Notes: a model not told the origin generated them from the letters alone. DNA of 64,000 bases from Variovorax sp. OV700 (GCF_900099805.1 NZ_FNDR01000001.1:712039-776038), one strand, 5' to 3'. Counted from the stretch's first letter, positions 18,038-27,145 are shown. A program made the numbers and translations.

Positions 18038-19204
18038 TCATGCCTCCAGGACCAAGGCCGAACTGGTGCCCCAGTTGCGGCCGTAAGGGATCACGCCGAT
18101 GCCAGTGACCAGCGCGTTGCGCGGATCCGCCACTTGGCGGCTGCCGCCTTCGCCGAACATCTGGCGCACGGCTTCGGCCAGGTTCAGGCCGCCGCTGGCC
18201 AGCCCGGGCTGGCCAGCAGAGATCTGCCCGCCGCCGGTGTTCAACGGCAGATCGCCGCTGAAGGACAGGTCGGTCCGCAGCGTGTAGGCCGAACCTTCGC
18301 CGCGCTCGCAGAAGCCGAAGGCCTCGAACTGCATCATCACCGCGATGGTGAAATCGTCGTAAGGCTGGAACATTCGCACGTCCTTCGGAGCAAGTTCGGC
18401 CTTGCGCAGCACCTCGGGGCCGATCTTGGTGAAGCCCGACAGTGTGATGTCGGCCAACGGATCGGCACCGTTGAAGTTGGTGACCTCGCCGTACGCTACG
18501 GGATAGACCATCTTCTTCAGGCCCAGGCGCTTGGCGTTCTCTTCGGTGGTCACGATGAAGGCGTTGGCGCCGTCGCAGAACATCACGCTGTCGAGCACAC
18601 GCAGCGGGTCGGAGATGACGCGCGACTTCAGGTACTCCTCCATCGTGAGTTCCTTCTGGAACTTCTTGTAGCCGTTGGGGTTGTGCAGCGCATGCGCGCG
18701 TTGGGTGATCGCGATCTTGCCCAGCGCCTCGGGGTCGAGCCCATACTGGTGGATGTAGCGGCTCATCAGCAGGCCGAAGGTCGCGGGCGGGCCCTGCACG
18801 CCGGGCGGGTCCTGGAACTCGCTGCGGTAGGCACCGTAGTTGGAACGCCAGTCGGAGCTGGGCGCGTCGGACGACATCACGACCGCCAGCTTGCACATGC
18901 CGTCGCGGATGGCCGACATGGCGCGCGCCACGCCGCCGGTGGCTGAGCAGCCGCCGATGCCGCCGTAGTTGAGCCAGGTCGGCGTGATGCCCAGCGCCTC
19001 GGTCATGTAGACCGCGAAGAAGGGGTTCTGCGCCTCCGACAGCGCAGTGGTCACCGACAGTCCGTCGATCTCGCTCTTGTCGAGGCCGGTGCGCTCCAGC
19101 AGCTGGTCGAGCGCTTCGCCCGCCAAGTCGTAGGCACTGCGGCCTGTCTTGAAATCGATGGCGGTCTCGGCGTAGCCGCCGATCACGATGTCTCTCTTCT
19201 TCAT
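18038..19204 (-). CDS. SCP2/lipid-transfer-type thiolase-like protein
   Basis: 388 residues of the thiolase-like lipid-transfer family: MKKRDIVIGGYAETAIDFKTGRSAYDLAG at the start, GGIGGCSATGGVARAM around residue 90 (Cys at the thiolase nucleophile region) and FEAFGFCERGEGSAY plus NTGGGQISAGQPGLASGGLNLAEAVRQM toward the end. The classical GHP histidine motif is absent, as usual for the non-decarboxylating Ltp type that acts with DUF35 in retro-aldol or thiolytic cleavage. It is directly followed by its probable DUF35 partner. Exact chemistry is not deducible. Confidence 0.87.
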   Translation of the reverse strand: MKKRDIVIGGYAETAIDFKTGRSAYDLAGEALDQLLERTGLDKSEIDGLSVTTALSEAQNPFFAVYMTEALGITPTWLNYGGIGGCSATGGVARAMSAIRDGMCKLAVVMSSDAPSSDWRSNYGAYRSEFQDPPGVQGPPATFGLLMSRYIHQYGLDPEALGKIAITQRAHALHNPNGYKKFQKELTMEEYLKSRVISDPLRVLDSVMFCDGANAFIVTTEENAKRLGLKKMVYPVAYGEVTNFNGADPLADITLSGFTKIGPEVLRKAELAPKDVRMFQPYDDFTIAVMMQFEAFGFCERGEGSAYTLRTDLSFSGDLPLNTGGGQISAGQPGLASGGLNLAEAVRQMFGEGGSRQVADPRNALVTGIGVIPYGRNWGTSSALVLEA

Positions 19205-19207
19205 CTC

Positions 19208-20002
19208 TTACTCTCCTCGGAAACCAGGGCTGCGCTTTTCGCGGAAGGCGCTGAGGCCTTCCTGGCGGTCCTTGGTGAAATACAACATGAAGGACACGTC
19301 GCCCTCGGCGGCCATGCCCTCGGCCAGCGGCAGGTCCATGCCGCGGTCGATCACGGACTTGGTGAACATCACCGACAGCGGTGCGTTGCTGGCGATGGTG
19401 CGGGCCAGCTCGCGCGCCTTCTCGATCGCCTGGCCGGCCTCGGTGACGTGGTTGACCAGCCGGTACTCGCGCGCCTCGGCCGCGGTGACGCGCCGGCCGG
19501 TCCACATGAGTTCCTTGGCCAGTGCGGGGCCGATCAGGCGCGGCAGCGTCTGCGTGCCGCCGCCGCCGGGCATCAGGCCCAGGCGGATCTCGGGCAGGCC
19601 GAACTTGGCGTTGGCGCCCGCGACGATCATGTCGCCGACCAGGGCCAGCTCGAGCCCGCCGCCGAGCGCGAAGCCCTCGATGGCGCTGATGATGGGCTTG
19701 CTGTAACCGGGCAGCGAACGGAACAGCTCGTTGACCTTGCGCGAGCGCCGGCGCTTGCGATAGAAGTCGAAGTACTCGTTGTCGCCGATGGTGAATTCGC
19801 TGGTGTCGATGCCAGTGCAAAAAGCCTTGTCGCTGCCGCGCAGGATCACTGCGGCGATCTCGCGGTTCGACTCCGCCTCGCCCAGCGCGTCGAGGATTTC
19901 CTCGGCCGTGGTCTCGCGCAACGAGTTCATTTTCTCTGGACGGTGGATAGTGATTTCCAGCCAGCCTTCTACCTGCTCGACGATGATGTCTTGGTAGCTC
20001 AT
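19208..20002 (-). CDS. Enoyl-CoA hydratase/isomerase (crotonase family)
   Basis: 264 residues from ATG 20002 (MSYQDIIVEQ). Crotonase landmarks: RPEKMNSLRETTAEEI, SDKAFCTGIDTSEF, the oxyanion-hole block AIEGFALGGGLELAL near residue 107 and PEIRLGLMPGGGGTQTLPRLIG near 135. One catalytic glutamate position (EIRLGL) is visible. It should hydrate or isomerise an enoyl-CoA, the step after the ACADs. It is separated from the ABC ATPase by 20 bases, so it is in the same operon as the importer. Confidence 0.92.
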   Translation of the reverse strand: MSYQDIIVEQVEGWLEITIHRPEKMNSLRETTAEEILDALGEAESNREIAAVILRGSDKAFCTGIDTSEFTIGDNEYFDFYRKRRRSRKVNELFRSLPGYSKPIISAIEGFALGGGLELALVGDMIVAGANAKFGLPEIRLGLMPGGGGTQTLPRLIGPALAKELMWTGRRVTAAEAREYRLVNHVTEAGQAIEKARELARTIASNAPLSVMFTKSVIDRGMDLPLAEGMAAEGDVSFMLYFTKDRQEGLSAFREKRSPGFRGE

Positions 20003-20022
20003 CTTGAAGATCCGCTTTCTTA

Positions 20023-20820
20023 CTAGTGGTGTGTTGGGGATGTAGGGGAAGCCAGCGGCACTTCGCCGCCGATGGCGCGCTCCACCTGGCGGTGCATGTG
20101 CGCCATGCATTGCGCGTCCTGGCGCTGTTCGGCGCTGATCGCGAGTTCGAGGCACACGCGCGCCGGAGCCGCGAGCACGAGGATGCGGTCTGCAATCTCG
20201 AGCGCGTCCTCGATGCGGTGGGTGACAAAGACACAGGTCTTGCGCTGCTCGCGGACGATCTCCGCGAAGTCGCGCCGCAGCGTCTGCGAGGTCACGTGGT
20301 CAAGCTGGCTGAACGATTCGTCCAGCAGCACCAGCGCCGGGTCGACGGCCAGGGCGCGCGCGAGCGACACCCGCTGGCGCATGCCCCCCGACAGCTCCGA
20401 TGGGTATTTATGCGCCGCATCGCCCAGCTTCACGCGCTCCAGCCATTCCTGTGCACGCTGGCGCGCTTCGGCCTTGGGGCGTTTGAGCAGCAGCAGGCCC
20501 AGTTCGACGTTCTCACGCGCAGTCCGCCAGGGCAGCAGACGGTCGGTCTGGAAGCTCACGGAGAGCTTGCCGCGCAACGCGGTGAAATCGACCGCCGGGT
20601 CGACGCCCGCCACCTGCACCGAGCCCTCGTCGGCCGATGACGTACCCATCAGCAGCGACATCACGGTGCTCTTGCCAGCCCCGGTCTGCCCCAGCAAGGC
20701 CACCGTTTCGGCCTCGCGCACCACCATCGAGAGATGGTCGATGGCGGTGTGACTGCCGAAGCGCTTGCTGACGTCGCGCAGCTCGATGATGGAAACGGCT
20801 GTGTTCATGGTCGTTGTCAT
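20023..20820 (-). CDS. ABC transporter ATP-binding protein (NitT/TauT-type)
   Basis: 265 residues from ATG 20820 (MTTTMNTAVSIIELRDVSKRF). All ATPase motifs are present: Walker A GQTGAGKST near residue 42, Q-loop in VSFQTDRLLPW, signature LSGGMRQRVSLARAL and Walker B ALVLLDESFSQLD, then the switch His in VFVTHRIEDAL. Its start overlaps the permease stop by ATGA. It powers uptake of a small organic acid or sulfonate-like compound with the next two genes. Confidence 0.93.
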   Translation of the reverse strand: MTTTMNTAVSIIELRDVSKRFGSHTAIDHLSMVVREAETVALLGQTGAGKSTVMSLLMGTSSADEGSVQVAGVDPAVDFTALRGKLSVSFQTDRLLPWRTARENVELGLLLLKRPKAEARQRAQEWLERVKLGDAAHKYPSELSGGMRQRVSLARALAVDPALVLLDESFSQLDHVTSQTLRRDFAEIVREQRKTCVFVTHRIEDALEIADRILVLAAPARVCLELAISAEQRQDAQCMAHMHRQVERAIGGEVPLASPTSPTHH

Positions 20821-21686
20821 CAGCGCACCTTCACTTCCTTGCGCCAGCCCAGCAGCTGCGTTTCGGCGACGCTGGCCAGCCACTGGATCACGAGGTTGAG
20901 CGCCACCAGCAGGACAGTCCAAGCCAGCACCTGATCGATGCGGAAGGTCGACTGCGCAAAGCTCATGCGAGAGCCGATGCCGAAGGCCGAGGCCACCAGC
21001 TCCGCGAAGATCACCATGCGAATCGCGTAGCCGATCACCGACTTGGTGGTCAGGAAGATGTAGGGAACGATGTGCGGTGCGACCAGGTAACGCAGCATTT
21101 GCCAGCGCGTCGGACGAAAGCTCTCCAGCATGTCGACCCACTCGGTGGACAGTGCCCGCACGCCCTCGTAGACGTTCAGCGCATAGAAGGGCAGCAGGAT
21201 CACTGTGAGGATGAAGAAGATCCGTGCCTCGGGGTCCTTGAACCAGAACACGGCCAGCAGCATCCACGACAGCGCGGGGATGCCGGTATCGACCACCACC
21301 AGCGCCTTCAGGTAGGGCCCCACCCGTTTGGACGTGCCCATCAGCAGCCCGATTGCGACCCCTGCAATCGCCGAAAAAAGGATTGCCACGCACAGCCGGC
21401 CCAGCGTGATGGCGACGTGCAGCAAGTCAGTGGTGAGCAGGTCGCCTAGCGCCTTGGCGATCGCCTGCGGCGAGGGCATCACATAGTCGGGCACGTACCA
21501 GCTCGCGACCTCCATCGCGGCGCAGATGAGCACCACGACGACGGCCAGCGCCTTGATTTCGCTGCGGTCACGCCCGTTCGGCACCTTGGGCGCCTTTGCC
21601 ATCGCCGCCGTGGCCACCGGTGCGCGCGGCGCGATCTCGGGCGCCGTGGTGGCGGCGGGAAGTTCTGCCTGCTTCATGCCGTTCAT
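20820..21686 (-). CDS. ABC transporter permease (NitT/TauT/SsuC-type)
   Basis: 288 residues with about six hydrophobic segments after a cytoplasmic N-terminal tail rich in Ala/Pro. The EAA-like loop is visible around VDMLESFRPTRWQMLRYLVAPHIVPYIF (about residues 165-195), typical of SsuC/TauC permeases. The start overlaps the end of the binding-protein gene by four bases. It forms the membrane channel of the importer for the operon substrate. Confidence 0.9.
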   Translation of the reverse strand: MNGMKQAELPAATTAPEIAPRAPVATAAMAKAPKVPNGRDRSEIKALAVVVVLICAAMEVASWYVPDYVMPSPQAIAKALGDLLTTDLLHVAITLGRLCVAILFSAIAGVAIGLLMGTSKRVGPYLKALVVVDTGIPALSWMLLAVFWFKDPEARIFFILTVILLPFYALNVYEGVRALSTEWVDMLESFRPTRWQMLRYLVAPHIVPYIFLTTKSVIGYAIRMVIFAELVASAFGIGSRMSFAQSTFRIDQVLAWTVLLVALNLVIQWLASVAETQLLGWRKEVKVR

Positions 21687-22684
21687 GCCGCGAAGAAGCC
21701 GTTATCGACCAGCTTGGTCAGGGCGCCGTTGCGCACCAGGAACTCGTTGGCCGAGAGGATGCTGCGGCGCCCTTCCTCGTTCTGCATCGACACGTGCTTG
21801 AACTCGAGCCGCTTCGAGGCGATGGCCGTCTTCAGCACGTCCGCGGGAATGCCCGAGTTGGCGCCTGCGATGGTCACGGCTTCCTGAGTCCTGGTGTTGA
21901 TGCCATCGATGCACTCGGAAAAGGCCTTGTTCAGTCGCGCTACGAGCCGTGGGTCTCGCGCGACGGCATCCTTGCGCACGGCCACGCCGAAGTAAGGCAG
22001 GTCGAGGTTGACCCGGCGGCGGTATTCCTCGCCGGCGTTGTAGAGCACGCGCATGTCGGGCACCCGCTTGAGCCCCACCGACACGTTGGGCTCCCAGGTC
22101 AGGCCGGCGTCGGCGCGGTTGGCCATGACCAGCGTGACCGAGGCGGCCGGGTTGTCCACGTTCTGCACCACCGCGTAGGTCTCCAGGTCGATGCCCGCGA
22201 GCTCCTTGACCACGGCGCGCATCATCCGGTAGGTGCCGGTCGATTGCGGTGCCGCAAGGGTTTTCCCTTTGATGTCCTGGATCGTCGCCGGACCCTTGGC
22301 CTGCGTGACGATGTTGATCATGTTGCCCGTGGTCACGGAGCACACGTACTGCATCGGCACACCCGCGATGTACCGCGAGGCGAAGGTGTCCCAACTGCCA
22401 ATGCAGACGTCGTAGTTGCCGGCAACGAAGTCGTTGTAGTAGGTGGTGACGGCCGTGTACGCGGTGGGTTTTCCCAGCTGCAGGTCGTTCGCCTTGTCCA
22501 GGCCCTTGGCGACGATGTAGTCGGTCAGCAGCGTGGTGAAGCCGGGAGACAGGTTGGCCCATTTGAGGCCCGCCTGGGCGCTGGCGCCGCCCGCGGATGC
22601 GAGGCCGACGCCCAGCACCGAGGCTGGTGCCCAGGCCGACGCGGCCTTCAGCAACGCCCGGCGCGAAATTGGATAGTTGTTCAC
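21683..22684 (-). CDS. ABC transporter periplasmic binding protein (NMT1/SsuA-like, Tat-type signal)
   Basis: 333 residues. The N-terminus MNNYPISRRALLKAASAW has a twin-arginine motif followed by an alanine-rich hydrophobic stretch ending near GGASAQA. The mature part shows the NMT1/SsuA pattern (VCIGSWDTFASRYIAGVPMQYVCSVT, LAAPQSTGTYRMMRAVVKELAGID, LTWEPNVSVGLKRVPDM). It is the first gene of the 17-kb catabolic operon, next to the divergent LysR gene, so it should be directly under LysR control and supplies the pathway substrate. Confidence 0.91.
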   Translation of the reverse strand: MNNYPISRRALLKAASAWAPASVLGVGLASAGGASAQAGLKWANLSPGFTTLLTDYIVAKGLDKANDLQLGKPTAYTAVTTYYNDFVAGNYDVCIGSWDTFASRYIAGVPMQYVCSVTTGNMINIVTQAKGPATIQDIKGKTLAAPQSTGTYRMMRAVVKELAGIDLETYAVVQNVDNPAASVTLVMANRADAGLTWEPNVSVGLKRVPDMRVLYNAGEEYRRRVNLDLPYFGVAVRKDAVARDPRLVARLNKAFSECIDGINTRTQEAVTIAGANSGIPADVLKTAIASKRLEFKHVSMQNEEGRRSILSANEFLVRNGALTKLVDNGFFAA

Positions 22685-22776
22685 TGGTTGTCTCCGTTCT
22701 TGAGTTGGATGGCGCGTCGCCGGCCATGCGGCCTGCGCTCGGAATCTCTCTTTGCGGCGATATTAGGAAGCGGCCA

Positions 22777-22826
22777 GCGTTCCGAATAGCATCGGATGTG
22801 GACCGGGCGTTCCAGACATGGAACGC
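22777..22826. promoter_or_regulatory. Predicted LysR operator: GCGTTCC dyad plus upstream half-site
   Basis: The 210-bp divergent intergenic region contains a perfect inverted repeat GCGTTCC-N6-GGAACGC at 22807-22826, which includes a T-N11-A core, the classical LysR-type box. A third identical GCGTTCC half-site lies at 22777-22783, exactly 30 bp away on the side of the catabolic operon. That is about three helical turns, as expected for recognition and activation sites of LysR tetramers. Confidence 0.75.
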
Positions 22827-22894
22827 TGAAGCCGCGCAGCGGCGGCGTTGTCGACTAACCTCGCGCCTGCCTCGATGCCGACAGACAACACGCC

Positions 22895-23806
22895 ATGGCC
22901 GACAAACTCGATCTGAACTCGCTCCAACTGTTCTACGACGTGGTCAACGCACAGAGCATCACGCGCGCGGCGCTTGAACTCGGAATGCCCAAGTCCACCA
23001 TCAGCCGCAAGCTCACGCAGCTCGAGCAGAACGTGGGCACGATCCTGCTGAAGAAGGGGCAGCGCCGCCTGACGACGACGGAAATCGGCGCGCGCTTCTA
23101 CGAGCATTGCCGACGTGTGGTCGACGAGGTGGCGCAGGCCGGCCTCGACACGCTGCAACTGCAGACGTCTATGCGCGGCGCGCTAAGGGTCAGCATACCG
23201 ATTGACTTCGGCGTTTCATGGATCGGCAAGGCAATTGCCGAGTTCGTGCTGGCATACCCCGAGCTTGAGCTGGAGGTCGACGTGAACAGCCGGGCCGTGA
23301 ATCCCCGGGAAGACCCCTACGACCTGACGATCCAACTGGGGCCACTCAAGGACACCGAGCTGACCTATCGCCGACTGGCCACGATCACGCGTGGGGTGTA
23401 CGCGAGCCCCGAGTACCTCAAACGCCGCGGCGTGCCGCTATCGGTGGACGAACTGCACAGGCACGACTGCATCATCACGACACAGCAGCGCGCGGACGGC
23501 ATCTGGACCCTGCGCAACGAGGCCACGCACCGGTTTGCAAACATTGAGGGCAAGGTGGTTGTCAACAATATCTCGATCGCGCGGGAGATGGCGATCGGCC
23601 ACGTAGGGCTGAGCATGCTGCCGAACGTGATGTGTGCGAACGACCTGCGATCGGGGCGGCTGCAACGAATACTGAAGGACTGGGAGAGCCCTTCGATGCA
23701 TGCCACCGCTTTGGTGCTCGGCCGCAAGGGAATGCCGAGCAAAATCCGCGCTTTTCTGGACTTCATGTCTGATCGGCTCCGCTTGGACCAGCAAGGAGCC
23801 CGGTGA
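22895..23806 (+). CDS. LysR-family transcriptional regulator
   Basis: 303 residues. The N-terminal winged helix-turn-helix reads LNSLQLFYDVVNAQSITRAALELGMPKSTISRKLTQLEQNVGTILL (about residues 6-52), as in LysR regulators, followed by a periplasmic-binding-like effector domain. The gene is divergent from the ABC/beta-oxidation operon at 5149-22684 and a dyad operator sits between them, so it very likely activates that operon in response to substrate or a CoA intermediate. Self-repression is usual in the family. Confidence 0.92.
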   Translation: MADKLDLNSLQLFYDVVNAQSITRAALELGMPKSTISRKLTQLEQNVGTILLKKGQRRLTTTEIGARFYEHCRRVVDEVAQAGLDTLQLQTSMRGALRVSIPIDFGVSWIGKAIAEFVLAYPELELEVDVNSRAVNPREDPYDLTIQLGPLKDTELTYRRLATITRGVYASPEYLKRRGVPLSVDELHRHDCIITTQQRADGIWTLRNEATHRFANIEGKVVVNNISIAREMAIGHVGLSMLPNVMCANDLRSGRLQRILKDWESPSMHATALVLGRKGMPSKIRAFLDFMSDRLRLDQQGAR

Positions 23807-23849
23807 CCTTGGAGATCGCGTCGCTCAGCAGTTTTCCGGCCTCCGGTTT

Positions 23850-24249
23850 TGTGCTGCGCATAGCTGGCCATGTCGATTGTGGCTTCATCGTCTCTTCGGT
23901 CGTGCCGCCGCATGTGCAAACTGGCCGGTTGCGCGCGATCGCGGTTTCCGGAAAGGAACGGTCGGGCCTGCTGCCCGAGGTGCCGACGGTCGCCGAGAGC
24001 GGTCAACCGGGCTTCGATGCCACTTTCTTCGAGACGCTGATGGCACCATCGAGTCTGCCAGCCGCGACCATCGAGAAGATCCAGCGTGACGTGCGCTTGG
24101 CGCTGCAGGCCACTGGCGTGAAGACGCGGCTCGCAGAGATGGACCTGCGCGTCGAGGCCTACAGCACCGGGGAGGCGCAGCGGCGCAGCCAGGACGACTT
24201 CGTCAAATGGGGCGCAGTGGCCCGGCGGACCCAGCTGCAGCTGGACTGA
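23850..24249 (+). pseudogene. Truncated Bug/TctC receptor remnant (C-terminal part only)
   Basis: An open frame beginning at GTG 23803, overlapping the LysR stop, encodes 148 residues. From about SVVPPHVQTGRLRAIAVSGKERSGLLPEVPTVAESG onward (about 23890) it matches the C-terminal third of Bug/TctC proteins, through GFDATFFETLMAPSSLP and VDDFVKWG-like ends. The first about 30 residues do not fit and there is no signal peptide, so the N-terminal two thirds are missing. This marks a deletion or island junction immediately after lysR. Confidence 0.78.
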
Positions 24250-24726
24250 CGCAAGCGGCCATACGTAAGGCGGTTGCGATCAGCGAAAGCGGTCGCATTG
24301 GGACCCAAGTTGCACCACACACGACCATCAATATCGTTTCACAGAACGCTCACATGGAGTTCACCCTGAATTCACCTGTGCAGCGCACACTGCTTTTCGA
24401 CAGCGGTTCGGCGCTGGTAGAGGCCAGGGAGAAAAAAGCCGCTCAGGGAAACCGCCTCGATGCCGACCGCTGTCGCTTTTATTTGGCTAGTCGCTCGAAG
24501 CCGAGAGGCTATGCACGCCAGAGCTCCTTCACCGACGAAGCACCACGCTGCGCGACGGCTTACTCGAGATATCGAGGTTGCAGTCGGCATAGTCCAGGTC
24601 AACACGGCCAGCAGTATCTACTCATGACCACAAAGCAAGAGTTGCCCGACGAGACACTGAGTGCAACTGCAATCGCCTGGCGCAGGAAGCCGCTCGAGGG
24701 CGACCTTCACGCCCGCGGGATAGCGC
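24250..24726. other. Gene-poor stretch with no recognisable gene
   Basis: About 480 bases after the tctC remnant. A 76-codon frame from ATG 24624 to 24854 (MTTKQELPDETLSATAIAWRRKPLEG) has a protein-like composition but no family I recognise, and it overlaps the decayed gene that follows. Otherwise I see nothing functional. Confidence 0.4.
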
Positions 24727-25677
24727 ATGAGCTTGAGACTGAACTGCGCAGGCGTGCCGGTGCGCCATTCACCAACTACGACACCTTCTATATGCGGCCA
24801 CTCGAGACAAGGACCGCGCGCCTTCGTGGATGGCGGTTCTGGCGCGGACGCTGAGGGCAGCGACTGCAACAAAATGCCTGATGACGCTAAGAGCTGCAAG
24901 GACACAGCATGGGAGCGCCACGCCGATGAGAACGGCGGCCCCGTGGTGATCTATATCTGCACGGCAGAAGCCTTCGACGACATCACGCAGGAAGCCAGGA
25001 AGAAGAGCTTGGCCGACCTGGAGATCGTCACCCGGGTAAAGGCAACTGCGTTGCCCGGAAATGATCACCGCGCTTCAGAAAAGCTGACCGCCGCCAAGGC
25101 CTCGGGCGACGGCGTGAGCCTAGAGCAGAAGCAAATATTGAGGCGGCGGCCGAGGCCTTGCAGGGCTATCAGGCGGAGGTCGATGCGGTGATGAAAAGCC
25201 CTATCAATAACCCAGAGTGGAAACGAATGGCTCAGCAGCAGCTGGCGCAAATACAGCGGCGGTACGAGGAACTGAAAACCCAGATAAGCCCAACAGGAAC
25301 TTGATAACGCCGCCTCCTGGGAAAAGAAGTACGCCGACGCGGTGAAGACCACCCGGGACAGCGTCGAGAAGGAGATCAGCGAACACTACGGCCGGGCTCA
25401 CACATTCAAGTTGAAGATCCAGTCTTCCGTCACGAACAAGTCGACCATCACACCGTCGACGATTGAGTGGCTTCTGTATGACCACCCCGTTGCCGCCAGC
25501 ACACTGATACCCTCGTTTCTCCATGACCCAAAGAAGATGGAAGCTTCACTTCGCGATATCTCGAAAGACAATGCTTCGATCAAGGCGGGGGACAGGCACC
25601 AGGAGATCTTCCCGATTCAATGTTATTACCGCTGGTCCGATCCGACCATGGGATGCACGGTCAAGGAGAAATAGTTA
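24727..25677 (+). pseudogene. Frameshifted gene of unknown function with a coiled-coil middle
   Basis: Protein-like sequence runs across this interval but changes frame twice. Frame one gives PVVIYICTAEAFDDITQE and KKSLADLEIVTRVKATALPG up to about 25112. The second frame gives a Q/A/E-rich helical stretch (NIEAAAEALQGYQAEVD, then WKRMAQQQLAQIQRRYEEL) to about 25285. The first frame then resumes with QQELDNAASWEKKYADAVK and ends with YYRWSDPTMGCTVKEK at 25677. The two shifts compensate each other. Either the gene is inactivated or two sequencing errors split it. A clear terminator follows. I do not recognise the family; the start is uncertain. Confidence 0.6.
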
Positions 25678-25681
25678 AAGA

Positions 25682-25706
25682 GAGGACCTCAAGAGTCCTT
25701 TTTTTT
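25682..25706 (+). terminator. Rho-independent terminator
   Basis: The hairpin AGGAC-CTCAAGA-GTCCT is followed directly by a run of eight T residues, about five bases after the stop of the frameshifted gene at 25677. Its orientation supports transcription of that decayed gene on the plus strand. Confidence 0.75.
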
Positions 25707-25795
25707 GTCTCGATGTGCGGGTATGCATACGGAATGGCGCGGCTTTGCGATGGGGTGGAGGACGCGTGGGAGGGGCCGTCCTTCTTATAGTGCGT

Positions 25796-26746
25796 TCAGG
25801 CCAGGCCGAGCTCCTCAGCCTCGGCTTCATAGTTCGGATATGACGCCTTCATCGTCGCGCCATTGAGAATCATCTCGGCCACCAGGGTGCGCGACGACAT
25901 CTCATAGACCTTGGTGCGCACCCATACGGACTCTGTGCGCGCGCTTTCGCTCAGAGCGATGATCTCGCGTTCCAGCTCGTAGTCCTGGCCAACAAAGAGC
26001 GGCCCCTTGATCAGGCGGATCTCTTGCCCGGCGAACAGGCCCACCGCTGGCTTGCGGCCACCAAGCTGCGCCTCGCCGAGGGTGGCGCCGAGCAGCACGC
26101 TGATCATCTCGGTCGGGATGATCGGCCGACCCCAGGGCGAGCGCTTGCTGCCCTCGGGCGTGTACCAATCGCAGGGCTCAGTAATGACCTGGAGCTTGTC
26201 AGCGAGTGTGAATGGATAGTGGTCGCCCATGTGCTGGTCGAAGTCCATTCGGATCTTCTCGACGGCGGCGCCACGCTGGCCCACGCGGAGGTCGCGGTTG
26301 ATGACCAGGGCCTTGGGCGCGCGCAGTTTCGCGATGCGCTGGGGCAGTTCGTGCGGGTGCTGCGAAGCATCACCCACCGACGCGGTGCCGATTAGCACAG
26401 GCGTACCGTCGGCCTTCTCGGCATGCACGCGCACGAAGGTAGCGCCGGGTGCGGGCAGGTCGACAAAGGCGCGCACCGATTCGCCGTCCACCACCATATT
26501 CTGGTAGTGGGCACTGATGCAGCCGGATTCGAACCAGACCGTACCGAACACATGGAACAGCAGCGGGTCGAACTGGCTGAAGTGCGTCGGCCCCTCGATC
26601 GGCCCGGCGCGCAAGCCCAGGGTCTCGGCCATGGCGTCGTCGTGGATGGACTTGTGGTTGTCGTACTTCTGCTCGGCCAGCATCTGGCGCGGCTGGCGCA
26701 GGGGGCCGCACAGGCTCGGGGCAGCAGAGGAGAAAGGCGAGGTCAT
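25796..26746 (-). CDS. Two-domain hotdog protein, MaoC/dehydratase-like
   Basis: 316 residues that read as a double hotdog protein: the first half contains GLRAGPIEGPTHFSQFDPLLFHVFG, the second ends SVWVRTKVYEMSSRTLVAEMILNGATMKA, a pattern seen in MaoC-like acyl dehydratases and related thioesterase folds. The canonical MaoC hydratase motif (D-x4-H) is not obvious. ATG 26746 is chosen since CGGAGAC lies seven bases upstream; an earlier ATG at 26788 has no ribosome site. No pathway neighbour is close, so the substrate is unknown; probable role with acyl-CoA esters. Confidence 0.7.
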   Translation of the reverse strand: MTSPFSSAAPSLCGPLRQPRQMLAEQKYDNHKSIHDDAMAETLGLRAGPIEGPTHFSQFDPLLFHVFGTVWFESGCISAHYQNMVVDGESVRAFVDLPAPGATFVRVHAEKADGTPVLIGTASVGDASQHPHELPQRIAKLRAPKALVINRDLRVGQRGAAVEKIRMDFDQHMGDHYPFTLADKLQVITEPCDWYTPEGSKRSPWGRPIIPTEMISVLLGATLGEAQLGGRKPAVGLFAGQEIRLIKGPLFVGQDYELEREIIALSESARTESVWVRTKVYEMSSRTLVAEMILNGATMKASYPNYEAEAEELGLA

Positions 26747-27145
26747 GAAAGTCTCCGTGTATTCGGCGGGGATGCCGGTTAAATCCATGATGATGGCAAA
26801 GCCTGCCGGCCGCGCCTGTCGCCTAGGTCACTGCGTCCCTTGCCGAGGAGAGCGCACGACCGTGACGCCCAACCTCATGCGCTGAGAGCAAGTCGTTCGA
26901 GACAGGCTCAGGGTTGTCGAGTGGAAGCAGCACTCCGCCCAGAAGCACGAGTGGAAACTTCGAGCGAGCCAGTCGGGCTCGCGGGGCAAAAGCGCGCATT
27001 GGCCGATTCGAACGGGCTCGTGTCCGAAGCACACCCTCAAAGGACTGGAATCCCTTCTTTGACATCTGAAGTTCACATCGCTTGATCGCTTCGATAGTTT
27101 CGGTCGCCAAAGCCTTGAATCGCAAGGCAAGGCGCCACACTAGGA
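26747..27145. other. Intergenic stretch without recognisable gene
   Basis: About 400 bases between two minus-strand genes. A 100-codon minus-strand frame crosses it, but it lacks a ribosome site and resembles no family; I treat the region as non-coding. It should contain the promoter of the hotdog gene at 25796-26746. Confidence 0.5.

Noticed and set aside
26510..26545. GGTTCGAATCC on the minus strand considered as a tRNA T-loop.
   Set aside because: It lies inside the hotdog gene reading frame (WFESG) and no cloverleaf forms.
26823..27140. A roughly 100-codon minus-strand frame in the spacer before the thioesterase.
   Set aside because: No ribosome site, low-complexity mixed composition and no family resemblance.
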